Below are positions 36,921 through 45,525 of a DNA stretch of 64,000 bases, one piece after another (positions within the stretch are counted from its first letter, which is position 1; each line of letters starts with the position of its first letter). The position numbers and the translations under genes are program-made. Source of the DNA: Fontibacillus panacisegetis (GTDB lineage Bacteria > Bacillota > Bacilli > Paenibacillales > Paenibacillaceae); contig NZ_FNBG01000002.1 of the NCBI RefSeq assembly GCF_900102215.1, positions 124,001-188,000 on the forward strand, written 5' to 3'. Below the pieces are notes generated by a model. The model was not told the origin of the DNA. It was given only the letters and a program-made list of their open reading frames with translations, and made no database searches.

Positions 36921-38528
36921 ATGAAACCTCTTTTTACCTTCAACAATAGTAAAAAAGCTCCGAAAAACGATCAACCCGATCGTGCCGTTCCTGTCTCGCG
37001 GCCATTATCCCATTCTCTGGAGGCCAACTTACTTGAATTGCAGCAAGGGGTAGGTAAAAGCTCCGACGTCGTCTTCCGGCGCATTGGTCAAATTACGGAC
37101 AAGTTCCCCTTAGCTCTGGTGTACATCAATGGACTGGTGAATTCGGATAAGGTCAACCAGGCGATTCTGCAGCCGTTGACGGAAAGTACGGATTTAAAAG
37201 AAAAGGAAATGACGGCCGAGGCAGCCTTTAATCTGATTCAGGACCAGATCGTGAAGGTCAGCGATATGGCTGAACTTAAAACGTTTGAAACGCTGCAAGC
37301 TTCGTTGTTTGAAGGCAACACTGTCATTTTGACGGAGGGCATGAACCGCGCCCTTGCCGCAGATACCGCCGGCTGGGAAAAACGAAGCATCACCGAACCG
37401 AGTTCGCACGGAGTGATCCGTGGGCCCAAAGAATCCTTTACCGAGGATTTGCGGACCGGAACCGCCTTGCTGCGCAGAAGAATCAAATCTCCGGATCTGC
37501 GGGTGGAGGAATACAAAATCGGCCAGCGCACGCAAACTTCGATCGCTATTGTCTATTTGAAAGGGATCGCCGACGAAGAAGTGCTGGCGGAACTTCGCCG
37601 CAGGCTGAACGGGATCAATACGGACCGAGTTCTGGGAAGCAATTACATCGAAGAGTTGATTGGAGATGGCGGTCTCACTCCGTTTCCCACTATTCAGAAT
37701 ACAGAGCGGCCCGATGCTATCGCCGGAGGGGTCCTCGAAGGCCAGATAGGCATTTTAATCGACGGTACTCCGTTTTCATTGCTGGCACCCTCCGTCTTTT
37801 TCAATTTTTTTCAATCCGTCGAGGATTATAATCAGCGGTTTGATATTTCGTCGTTCCTGCGGATTATCCGCTACCTCTCGTTTTTTGTTTCTATGATGTT
37901 GCCGGCGCTTTACATCGCCATTACCACATTTCACCAGGAAATGGTACCTACCACGCTATTGGTCAGTTTGGCCGCCCAGCGGGAAGGCGTGCCTTTTCCC
38001 GCCCTGATCGAAGCGCTCATGATGGAGCTCACGTTTGACGTGCTTCGTGAAGCGGGAGTGCGAATGCCGCGCGCCATCGGTCCGGCGATCTCCATCGTCG
38101 GCGCGCTTGTGCTTGGTCAAGCAGCGGTGCAAGCCGGGCTAGTCTCGGCGGCTATGGTCATTGTCGTATCCTTTACGGCCATCTGCAACTTCGTTATCCC
38201 TGCGCAGACGATGGCCAACGTCATCCGGCTGCTGCGTTTTCTCATGATGCTGATCGCCGGCATACTCGGTCTTTTCGGCATAATGTCCTTTCTGATCGTT
38301 CTGCTGATCCATATGGCCGGGCTTCATTCCTTTGGCGTTCCGTATTTGAAGCCAGTCGCCCCGATGACCCCACGTTATTTGAAGGATATTTTTATCCGGG
38401 CACCTCATTGGATGATGAAAACACGACCGAAAATCGCCGCCGCGCAGGAAACGCAAAAACAATCCTCCGTACCGGAGGTAAAACCAGCCGACAGGTCATC
38501 ACAACATAAGGAGGATGATTCGCCTTGA
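36921..38528 (+). CDS. Spore germination receptor, A subunit (GerA/GerKA type)
   Basis: Nutrient germinant receptor subunit, 535 residues. A large hydrophilic N-terminal half (SLEANLLELQQGVGKSSDVVFR; GTALLRRRIKSPDLRVEEYKIG) is followed by a membrane half with LIEALMMELTFDVLREAGVR and ends in a soluble tail. The start was set to ATG 36921 after GGGGAGGTG. It acts in the inner spore membrane with the B and C products. First gene of the A-B-C-D-B operon. Confidence 0.93.
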   Translation: MKPLFTFNNSKKAPKNDQPDRAVPVSRPLSHSLEANLLELQQGVGKSSDVVFRRIGQITDKFPLALVYINGLVNSDKVNQAILQPLTESTDLKEKEMTAEAAFNLIQDQIVKVSDMAELKTFETLQASLFEGNTVILTEGMNRALAADTAGWEKRSITEPSSHGVIRGPKESFTEDLRTGTALLRRRIKSPDLRVEEYKIGQRTQTSIAIVYLKGIADEEVLAELRRRLNGINTDRVLGSNYIEELIGDGGLTPFPTIQNTERPDAIAGGVLEGQIGILIDGTPFSLLAPSVFFNFFQSVEDYNQRFDISSFLRIIRYLSFFVSMMLPALYIAITTFHQEMVPTTLLVSLAAQREGVPFPALIEALMMELTFDVLREAGVRMPRAIGPAISIVGALVLGQAAVQAGLVSAAMVIVVSFTAICNFVIPAQTMANVIRLLRFLMMLIAGILGLFGIMSFLIVLLIHMAGLHSFGVPYLKPVAPMTPRYLKDIFIRAPHWMMKTRPKIAAAQETQKQSSVPEVKPADRSSQHKEDDSP

Positions 38529-39628
38529 TTCAAAAGATCAGCACAGCGCAAGCCGCGATGCTTGTTTTTAACGCCATCGCTCCGACGGCAACGGTCGTCC
38601 TTCCCATCATTCTCGGAACGTACCTGGAGCAGGACTCGCCGATTGGTATTCTGTTTTCCGCTTGCGTTGGCATGGCCATCGCCGCGCTAATCGGTTCGAT
38701 CATCAAATACAACCAGGGCGCACCTTTCCTGGAATGGATCGGCAAGAGAAGCTCGCGCTGGCTGGCTGTCGTGCTTGGGATATTCCTCCTGCAGTATTAC
38801 CTGGACGCCTCGGCAGCCATTATGCGGGAATTTGTCAACTTCCTTAAGGATAACGTGCTGCTCCAAACCCCGGTTTTCGTTCTTGTGGGAACCAGCCTAT
38901 TAATCATCATCTATGCGGCACACAAGGGGATTGAGGCCATAGCCAGGGTCAATAGCATCCTCGTTTTGCTTTACCTCCTTTTCCTGCCTTCGTTCATGTT
39001 CGGATTGGGCGATTATTTGAATGTCCATCGGCTGCTGCCCATGTTCCAGCATTCTTTTGCCAGCGTTACGCTAGCCAGCCTGACGCCCGTTGCCTGGATG
39101 TCCGAAGTATCCATCCTGCTGTTTCTGGCCCCCTATTTGAAATCTCCGGATAAAGCCCGGCGGATCGGATGGATCGGTCTGCTGTTCGTAACGGTCATAA
39201 TGCAGATTATTATGCTTACGACGCTGATGACCTTTGGCCCCGAATATCTCAAATCTTCGACTTATCCGGGTTTTGTCACCTTCGACATCATCCACTTCGG
39301 CAACTTTTGGGAGAACTTGAACATTGTATTCATCTCATACTGGATCTTGTCCGTATACATGAAGCTTGCCATGTTTTTATTCGCCACCTTGGAATGCTTC
39401 AAACAAACGTTCCGCGTGAGGGAAAATGGGCCGTACCTGATTGGGCTTGCTCTGATCATCGCGGCGGAATGCCTGTTTACGTGGAAACAGCCTGCCAAGC
39501 TAAACGAGTTTAATGCCCAGGGACGTTTTCCTGTATATATGTTGATCAACGTGTTGATCCCTTTGAGCATCTACTTATGCTGCCTGGTTAAACGTACTGT
39601 GGCTAAACGAAAGGGGCAAGCAGCATGA
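38525..39628 (+). CDS. Spore germination permease, first B subunit
   Basis: A 367-residue APC-fold membrane protein (GerB family), about ten segments, starting MIQKISTAQAAMLVFNAIAP and including ALIGSIIKYNQGAPF and LFLPSFMFGLGDYLN. B subunits bind germinant. It overlaps the A gene by four bases and is overlapped by the C gene by four. Confidence 0.9.
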   Translation: MIQKISTAQAAMLVFNAIAPTATVVLPIILGTYLEQDSPIGILFSACVGMAIAALIGSIIKYNQGAPFLEWIGKRSSRWLAVVLGIFLLQYYLDASAAIMREFVNFLKDNVLLQTPVFVLVGTSLLIIIYAAHKGIEAIARVNSILVLLYLLFLPSFMFGLGDYLNVHRLLPMFQHSFASVTLASLTPVAWMSEVSILLFLAPYLKSPDKARRIGWIGLLFVTVIMQIIMLTTLMTFGPEYLKSSTYPGFVTFDIIHFGNFWENLNIVFISYWILSVYMKLAMFLFATLECFKQTFRVRENGPYLIGLALIIAAECLFTWKQPAKLNEFNAQGRFPVYMLINVLIPLSIYLCCLVKRTVAKRKGQAA

Positions 39629-40872
39629 ATAAGGGATCCAGGAAGCGGAGCCGCAGAGGTTTGCTTGCGATCTTAAGCTTCTCTCTGGCAACGGCGGGAA
39701 TGACTGCGTGCTGGGATAATCGGGAATTGAACGAATTGGGCATCGTGTCGGGAAGCGCTTATGACCGGGAGGACGGGCAGTGGGTAACCACTTACCAGAT
39801 CATCAATCCCAGCGCCACTTCGTCCCAGGGGGGAGGCGGCGGGGGACAGGGAGGTCCGTCTCCTCCATTCCTGACCTTCACCGAACGGGGATCGACGATC
39901 ATGGAGGCGGTAGCGCGCAGCAATTTGACGAGCACGCGGCAGCTGTATTTTGCCCATTCCCGCATCACCGTCATCAACGAGAAGGTCGCCCGGGAAGGCA
40001 TCGCCCAGCTGCTGGACCTGTTTCTGCGCAAGCCCGACGCCAGCGAGACGGTGAACGTATTCCTAAGCGAAAGAAGAGCCGGGGATATTTTAAACCAGCT
40101 CATGCAGATAACTAAAAACCAGGGTACCGGGATTCAACTGATGATCCAGCAAGAAAGCGAGTTAACCTCCTATTACCAAGGGATCAAAATGTTCGAATTA
40201 TCCATGGCGTTATCCTCCGAATCCCACTGCGCCGCCATTCCGGAAATTAAACTGACCAACCGGGAAATTATAAACAAAATCCAGGAGGCGGAAAGCACGG
40301 ACCTGCCGACCCGGATTGCTTTAGGACGGCTTGGCATACTGAAGAAAGACCGATTCATAGGCTGGATGAGCGATCGTGAAGCGTTCGGCCTGTCGTTCAT
40401 GACCGACAAAATCAACTCGGCCATCATCCCGTTCACTTCCGACCCGGAACATAATGAGAAATTGGATGCCTCGGCAAACCTTATGGATTCCAAAACCATC
40501 GTCCGGCCAGTCTGGGAGGGGGATCATTTCGTTATGGACATAGACGTCAAGGGCAATGCCATGCTGTTGGAGCTGAAAGGCAAAGCGGATTTGAGCAAAC
40601 CTGCGGAAGTCTCTAAATTCGAGCGCAACATCGAGCAGAACATTCTGGAATACATCAATAGGTCATGGAGAACCGTTAAGAAGCTGGGCGCCGACGTTAC
40701 GATGTTTGCCCCTTTGATTCACCGCGCATTCCCCAAACGTTGGGAGCACATTGAGAAGGAAGGCAATTGGGACACCGTATTTCAGGAAATCGAGATACGC
40801 CCTCGCGTCTCCATCAGCATCGATCGCTTCGGATTGAGCAGCAAATCCTACAAATCTGTGGAACAGGATTGA
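39625..40872 (+). CDS. Spore germination lipoprotein, C subunit
   Basis: A 415-residue Ger(x)C lipoprotein. The signal peptide ends with TAGMTACWDNRELNELGIV, with the lipid-modified Cys at about position 29. A Ser/Gly-rich run follows, then the three GerC domains. Anchored to the outer face of the inner spore membrane in the receptor complex. Overlaps the B gene by four bases. Confidence 0.92.
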   Translation: MNKGSRKRSRRGLLAILSFSLATAGMTACWDNRELNELGIVSGSAYDREDGQWVTTYQIINPSATSSQGGGGGGQGGPSPPFLTFTERGSTIMEAVARSNLTSTRQLYFAHSRITVINEKVAREGIAQLLDLFLRKPDASETVNVFLSERRAGDILNQLMQITKNQGTGIQLMIQQESELTSYYQGIKMFELSMALSSESHCAAIPEIKLTNREIINKIQEAESTDLPTRIALGRLGILKKDRFIGWMSDREAFGLSFMTDKINSAIIPFTSDPEHNEKLDASANLMDSKTIVRPVWEGDHFVMDIDVKGNAMLLELKGKADLSKPAEVSKFERNIEQNILEYINRSWRTVKKLGADVTMFAPLIHRAFPKRWEHIEKEGNWDTVFQEIEIRPRVSISIDRFGLSSKSYKSVEQD

Positions 40873-40882
40873 TGGAAAACGT

Positions 40883-41113
40883 ATGATCGCCTTGATTCTC
40901 GTTTGTTACGCTGCCGTTTTCATTTGGAGCTGCCGGAGTGTTCGCGGAAAAAAACAAGTGCGCCAGTGGCTGCTGCTGGCTGTTTTGCTCGGCTGGAGCG
41001 CCTATGTTCTGATAAGCGGAGTTACCGGGACTCCGTATCCTAGCATATCATCCCCGTACATCGTATTTTTTCAGCCCATAGGCAAGGCGATCATTCACTG
41101 GTTAGGAGGCTAG
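40883..41113 (+). CDS. Small two-segment membrane protein, D-type germination subunit
   Basis: A 76-residue protein with two membrane segments (about 2-15 and 29-47) starting MIALILVCYAAVFIWSCRSV. Its size, topology and position right after C match the small D subunits described in some gerA-family operons (such as GerUD and GerVD), which modulate receptor response. Ten bases after the C stop and four before the second B. Confidence 0.7.
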   Translation: MIALILVCYAAVFIWSCRSVRGKKQVRQWLLLAVLLGWSAYVLISGVTGTPYPSISSPYIVFFQPIGKAIIHWLGG

Positions 41114-41117
41114 CACA

Positions 41118-42227
41118 TTGCGTTCCGATAAAGCTCGGCTTACTTCGCTGCAGATTTCTTTTATGGTGATCCTGTTTGAAATCGGAAGCACGCCTTTGTT
41201 TTTACTGGGCAGCAAGGCCAAGCAGGATTCCTGGCTGGCCATGACAGCGGGCTCAATCGTCGGTTTCCTGCTGCTCCTTGTATTCCTGTGGATTCAAAGT
41301 CGATTTCCGGAGAGTGCCTGGATGGAAATTCTGACAAAAAGCTTTGGCACTATAGCAGGCAGTGGCTTTGGCGGCATCTATTGTTTGTATTTCGCCTACC
41401 AATCGATGCGCAATGTTCGCGATTTCGGGGAACTATCCAAGCTCACACTGCTGCCCAAAAGCCCGATGTTTCTAACGATGCTGATTTTCGTAGCCACCGG
41501 AGCTTACGCCGTCTGGAAAGGCGCCGGGGTGTTTTTCCGACTTCCGGAGTTGCTCCTGCCAATCATGTTTGTTGTTTATTGCTCGCTGATCGCCTTGCTC
41601 CTCATTATGGGATCGGCCGATATCAACAATTTGACTCCGGTGCTGGAACACGGCATCGTTCCTGTCATTTCCACCGTGATTCCGGATATCGTTTCCTTTC
41701 CTTTTGGGCAAATGCTCGTTTTTCTCATGGTTTGGTCTTTATGGGAAAAGCGGGGGGTTCCCGTAAAAAGCACACTGACAGGCTATATCATCGTCAGTTT
41801 GTTCCTTATCTTCATGAATATTTTAAATATGGCGATTTTGGGCCCCGTCATAGCGTCAACCAGCCAGCTTCCTTTTTTGAGATCAATTCGAACCTTGTCG
41901 CATTTCCTATTAATCGAGAAGCTGGATATCTTCGTCACCATTTTGCTGTACCTCGGCCTGCTCGTAAAAATGACTCTATTTTTTTTCTGCGCCGTTCAGG
42001 GAGTAGCCTATCTGGCAAAAAGCTCTCATAAAGGTTGGGTGATTCCCGTCGGGGGACTGATCTATGCTGCCTCCTTTATTGAAAAAGATTACACCCGGCA
42101 TTTGGCGATTGGTCTGGGCCCCAGCCTGAAGGTCGACGTTTTTTTTCAAGTTGTCGTCCCGTTGTTGGCCCTGCTCCTGCTGCTCGTTCGCGGCCGCAAA
42201 CGGAGCCCGAGTCGCGGAAAAAGTTAA
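41118..42227 (+). CDS. Spore germination permease, second B subunit
   Basis: A second GerB-type permease, 369 residues, starting at TTG 41118 (MRSDKARLTSLQISFMVILF) after GGAGG. It is clearly divergent from the first B gene, with a shared ten-segment layout. A receptor operon with two B genes could respond to two germinants or form alternative complexes. Confidence 0.9.
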   Translation: MRSDKARLTSLQISFMVILFEIGSTPLFLLGSKAKQDSWLAMTAGSIVGFLLLLVFLWIQSRFPESAWMEILTKSFGTIAGSGFGGIYCLYFAYQSMRNVRDFGELSKLTLLPKSPMFLTMLIFVATGAYAVWKGAGVFFRLPELLLPIMFVVYCSLIALLLIMGSADINNLTPVLEHGIVPVISTVIPDIVSFPFGQMLVFLMVWSLWEKRGVPVKSTLTGYIIVSLFLIFMNILNMAILGPVIASTSQLPFLRSIRTLSHFLLIEKLDIFVTILLYLGLLVKMTLFFFCAVQGVAYLAKSSHKGWVIPVGGLIYAASFIEKDYTRHLAIGLGPSLKVDVFFQVVVPLLALLLLLVRGRKRSPSRGKS

Positions 42228-42228
42228 A

Positions 42229-42247
42229 GCCCGGTCAACGACCGGGC
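42229..42247 (+). terminator. Hairpin after the ger operon
   Basis: Perfect stem GCCCGGTC / GACCGGGC around AAC immediately after the last ger gene. No T run follows, so it may be a weak terminator or protective 3' end. Confidence 0.45.
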
Positions 42248-42284
42248 AGCTTGCGAAGCGCAGCAGAAGCAGCAACTTAAGTTA

Positions 42285-43001
42285 TTATAAATACTTTTTC
42301 ATATTCTCAAGTACGACTGAATATGCGTTTGGCCACATATGAACGCCTTCCACCGTAAATTCTGCTTTCAAATGTCCTTCTTCATCTGTCAAGCCTTCAT
42401 TAACGTTTATAAAGTTAAGCCCTTGTTTCATGGCTAATTCTTTTACTTCTTCATTTACCATCGTAATATTGGTATTATTGCGTGAAGCAAACATGCTTTT
42501 CTGTCTTTCCGGCTCTAACCCAAAATCCCCCTTTGAATTTACTGGATAATAAGCCATTACGTACACTTCAGATTCAGGCAATCTTTCTTTAATTTGACTC
42601 AAAATTTCATTATAGTTTTCTAGAAGTATTTCTTTTTTACCGTCATCCAGACCACCACCAATATCATTTGATCCAATATTTATAAATATTTTTGTTGGTT
42701 CCAAATCAAAAATACACTCGTTCATTATAGTTAGCAGTTCATCTGTAGTAATGCCGCCAACTCCACGATTATAGATGACACGGTCCAGGCCTAAAACAGA
42801 CTGCATTTCATCAATAGGAAAATGCTCCATTAAAGAGGAACCAACAAATAAAATCTGGCCCTTTCTAATATACTGATTACGCATCTTGTATTTCTTTAAT
42901 AAACCTTTCTTGTATTCAAGGAAATTATTGTGATCCCTTTGTTCTATCGCTTCTTTAATTTCCGGATCTTGTAAAAGTTCCATCATTCTATTTGTTGTCA
43001 T
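42285..43001 (-). CDS. GDSL/SGNH-family hydrolase
   Basis: A 238-residue esterase-like protein with FVGSSLMEHFP (block I, catalytic Ser), GVGGITTDE (block II), INIGSNDIGGG (block III) and EGVHMWPNAYS near the C-terminus (block V with Glu/His). No signal peptide, so cytosolic. It begins 33 bases after mdcB and is probably last in the malonate cluster; its role there is unknown. Confidence 0.8.
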   Translation of the reverse strand: MTTNRMMELLQDPEIKEAIEQRDHNNFLEYKKGLLKKYKMRNQYIRKGQILFVGSSLMEHFPIDEMQSVLGLDRVIYNRGVGGITTDELLTIMNECIFDLEPTKIFINIGSNDIGGGLDDGKKEILLENYNEILSQIKERLPESEVYVMAYYPVNSKGDFGLEPERQKSMFASRNNTNITMVNEEVKELAMKQGLNFINVNEGLTDEEGHLKAEFTVEGVHMWPNAYSVVLENMKKYL

Positions 43002-43033
43002 AATAAATCACTCCGATTTTTAGTTTTAATTAA

Positions 43034-43918
43034 CTAACTGATTCTCTTATTTCCATCCATATACTGCTCAACTAAATATAAAAATACAGTAACACCAAGT
43101 AAATCTGCACTTCCGCCAGGGCTAATATTTTTCGCAATAAATTCCTGGCACATTTTTTCTATTTGAATCCTGCCTTGGGTACTTCTCATACCACCAATTT
43201 CAATAATGCATCTCGCCTTTTCCTTAACGCTTTCCAGTGTTTCTACATTGTGTCTATGAATGATGGTAGTATCATTGCATGTTGCCATAATACCAATCAA
43301 CGTGTGAACTAACCTGTCATTTAGACTTAAATCTGCATTTTGTTTAAATAGCTCTAAAGAGTACTGAAAAACCGTCGGAATTCCTCTTTCTACCTCGCCT
43401 CTTATACCTTCATTTTTAAATTTCAGGTATATTTTTTCCCCATGAGATAATTCCGGCTTATTCACTAATGTTAATAGCTCGTTCTCTACCAAACCTTCAG
43501 TCATTTTTGTTATGATATTTCTTACTTCACCAAAAGCCTTTTTTTCATAAACAGCTTTACCTGCTGCAGCACAAGCTACACCCATCAAGAATAACATCCC
43601 CTTGTGGGTATTTATCCCTTTCGTTTTCTTAAACATGTCTTTTTCTGCTTCTATCCCGATGGCTCTAATATTATTGAAAATGTCTTGATATGCCTGATTA
43701 CTATATCCTTGCTGCACAAATAAGGCTAGATACTTACTCAAAACCGCGGTGCTGTCCATAAAGGTAAAATAATTCATATCCTTATGTGCTCCATTAGATA
43801 CCGGAGAAACCAACCCTGGGGATGGAAAACAAGAAACTTCATAAAGTATGGCCTGCAATGCAAGGCTGCTGATCGTAAATGAAACTTCATTTAGAAAAAC
43901 TGTTTTTTCTTTTTCCAT
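43034..43918 (-). CDS. mdcB: Triphosphoribosyl-dephospho-CoA synthase MdcB
   Basis: Makes the prosthetic-group precursor for the malonate decarboxylase acyl carrier protein; 294 residues. CitG/MdcB pattern CFPSPGLVSPVSNGAHKDMN near residue 32, and LSHGEKIYLKFKNEGIRGEV after. The start was set to ATG 43918, four bases after GGGGG. Second from the end of the cluster. Confidence 0.88.
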   Translation of the reverse strand: MEKEKTVFLNEVSFTISSLALQAILYEVSCFPSPGLVSPVSNGAHKDMNYFTFMDSTAVLSKYLALFVQQGYSNQAYQDIFNNIRAIGIEAEKDMFKKTKGINTHKGMLFLMGVACAAAGKAVYEKKAFGEVRNIITKMTEGLVENELLTLVNKPELSHGEKIYLKFKNEGIRGEVERGIPTVFQYSLELFKQNADLSLNDRLVHTLIGIMATCNDTTIIHRHNVETLESVKEKARCIIEIGGMRSTQGRIQIEKMCQEFIAKNISPGGSADLLGVTVFLYLVEQYMDGNKRIS

Positions 43919-43941
43919 GATACCCCCATTAAATTGCAAAC

Positions 43942-44883
43942 TTATCGGTTATTAGACATCTCTCTTTCTCTATTTATTAGTAACCTGGCAGAATCAAATC
44001 CACTGCTCACGGCAGATATGCAGCGGGTATCGGGAAAAGCTTTTTTTGCAAGATTAGTAAGCGTGTCTCCTGGTCCAAGCTCAACAAATAGTCGGGCGCC
44101 CCGTTCAAACATTAATGTAGTGGCTTCATGCCAACGGACGGGATTTGCTACCCCCTCTGATAAATCCTCCCTTATTTCCTCTGCTTTTCTTAGTACCCTT
44201 GCCCTGCAATTTCCAATATAAAGGGTATTTGAATCCTTCAGTATAAAACTTTTCATTTTCCTGGTGATCTCATCAGAAACTGAACGAAGAAGCCTGCAAT
44301 GAGATGGTACACTTATATCAAGCAGCTTTGTTTTGTGCGCTCCTGCAGAACGGGCCAAAGTAAAAACTTGCTCTATCGCAGAAATAGTGCCTGCAATCGT
44401 AATTTGATCCTGTGCATTCAGGTTTGCAATAAAAACCGGTGTGTTTTGTGTATTTATTCCATCTGTCAGCAAAGTTACACGGCTTTCATCCAGTCCAATA
44501 ATAACACCCATCCCAAACCCTGATGGATAAGCCTCTTGCATAAGTCTGCCTCTTAACTCCACCACAGCTACAGCATCTGAAAAACGGAGCGAACCAGATA
44601 CAACAGCTGCTGCAAAAGCCCCAATGGAGTGCCCCGCAACTATGTCCGCAGTTGCTCCCTCAGACATTAACAGGCTGGCTGCAGCTACTTCGTGAATAAG
44701 TAAGGAAAGCTGAACCGCTCTTGTAGAAGAAAGGGCTTCACTTGTATCCAGAGCAAGTACATCCTCTCCTAAAACCACGCTTGCTTCCTCAAATTTTTCA
44801 GTTATTATAGGGTGCTTAGGTAGATCATGAAGCATGCCAGGCTTTTGCGAACCTTGACCTGGAAATAAATAGGCTACGCTCAC
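43942..44883 (-). CDS. mdcH: Malonate decarboxylase epsilon subunit (malonyl transferase) MdcH
   Basis: Malonyl-CoA:ACP-type transferase, 313 residues, that loads malonyl onto the holo carrier protein. It has LFPGQGSQKPGM at the start and the nucleophile motif GHSIGAFAAA near residue 87. Same orientation as the rest; 21 bases from mdcG. Confidence 0.9.
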   Translation of the reverse strand: MSVAYLFPGQGSQKPGMLHDLPKHPIITEKFEEASVVLGEDVLALDTSEALSSTRAVQLSLLIHEVAAASLLMSEGATADIVAGHSIGAFAAAVVSGSLRFSDAVAVVELRGRLMQEAYPSGFGMGVIIGLDESRVTLLTDGINTQNTPVFIANLNAQDQITIAGTISAIEQVFTLARSAGAHKTKLLDISVPSHCRLLRSVSDEITRKMKSFILKDSNTLYIGNCRARVLRKAEEIREDLSEGVANPVRWHEATTLMFERGARLFVELGPGDTLTNLAKKAFPDTRCISAVSSGFDSARLLINREREMSNNR

Positions 44884-44904
44884 TCTGCACCTCCAAACAT
44901 GATC

Positions 44905-45525
44905 CTATAACCATGGATTCTTAACGAGACGAGGCCCGTCAGTCGTTCGAAGCATAATCAAACTTTCCCCTCTTGCATACTCAGCCAGTATTATACAGCC
45001 TTTAATTGTTTCAAGTTGTACATCAACTTTAACAGGGGCCTGGAGAAGCTTAGCCATCAGCTCTTTTGCAGTGTCAACAGTCAAAAACTTCGTAACTCGA
45101 ATGGTAATATCCAAATCGCTGTTTTCTGTAGCCGTAAATATTCCACTCGCAAGTTCAAACCCTACGCTTCCGGTTGGTCCCCAATTCATTCTTTCCTGAG
45201 TTAAAAGGCTGTCTACAAATTCAAGGGCGTAAGAAATTCCGATTTCTTGAAGATGCTTGTTTGTTCTCCAGCTTTTACTCAAAGCAAGTTCTTCAGGAGC
45301 AACACGCTGAATGATATGATCAAGCTCTATAGTTGCAGCCAACCTCTGATTTCGACTACCTCCTCGTATCCCCACCGGAACCGCGCTCCCCAACATTGGA
45401 GCCCGGCGTACCACTACGAATGGCGCCCTCATCAGAGATTCAATAGCCCACCCGGGTTTTGGTGAATCAAAGATTATACTATCAGGATTTCTAAATCGTA
45501 TTAAATCATGCGGATTTAATTCCAT
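44905..45525 (-). CDS. mdcG: Malonate decarboxylase holo-ACP transferase MdcG
   Basis: Transfers the triphosphoribosyl-dephospho-CoA group to the carrier protein; 206 residues. Contains TENSDLDITIRV, the nucleotidyltransferase-like Asp pair, and the N-terminal HDLIRFRNPD. Overlaps the fused mdcDE gene by ten bases. Confidence 0.85.
   Translation of the reverse strand: MELNPHDLIRFRNPDSIIFDSPKPGWAIESLMRAPFVVVRRAPMLGSAVPVGIRGGSRNQRLAATIELDHIIQRVAPEELALSKSWRTNKHLQEIGISYALEFVDSLLTQERMNWGPTGSVGFELASGIFTATENSDLDITIRVTKFLTVDTAKELMAKLLQAPVKVDVQLETIKGCIILAEYARGESLIMLRTTDGPRLVKNPWL

Noticed and set aside
42229..42247. Transposon end at the close of the ger operon
   Set aside because: A simple GCCCGGTC hairpin with no partner at the other end of the operon and no target duplication.
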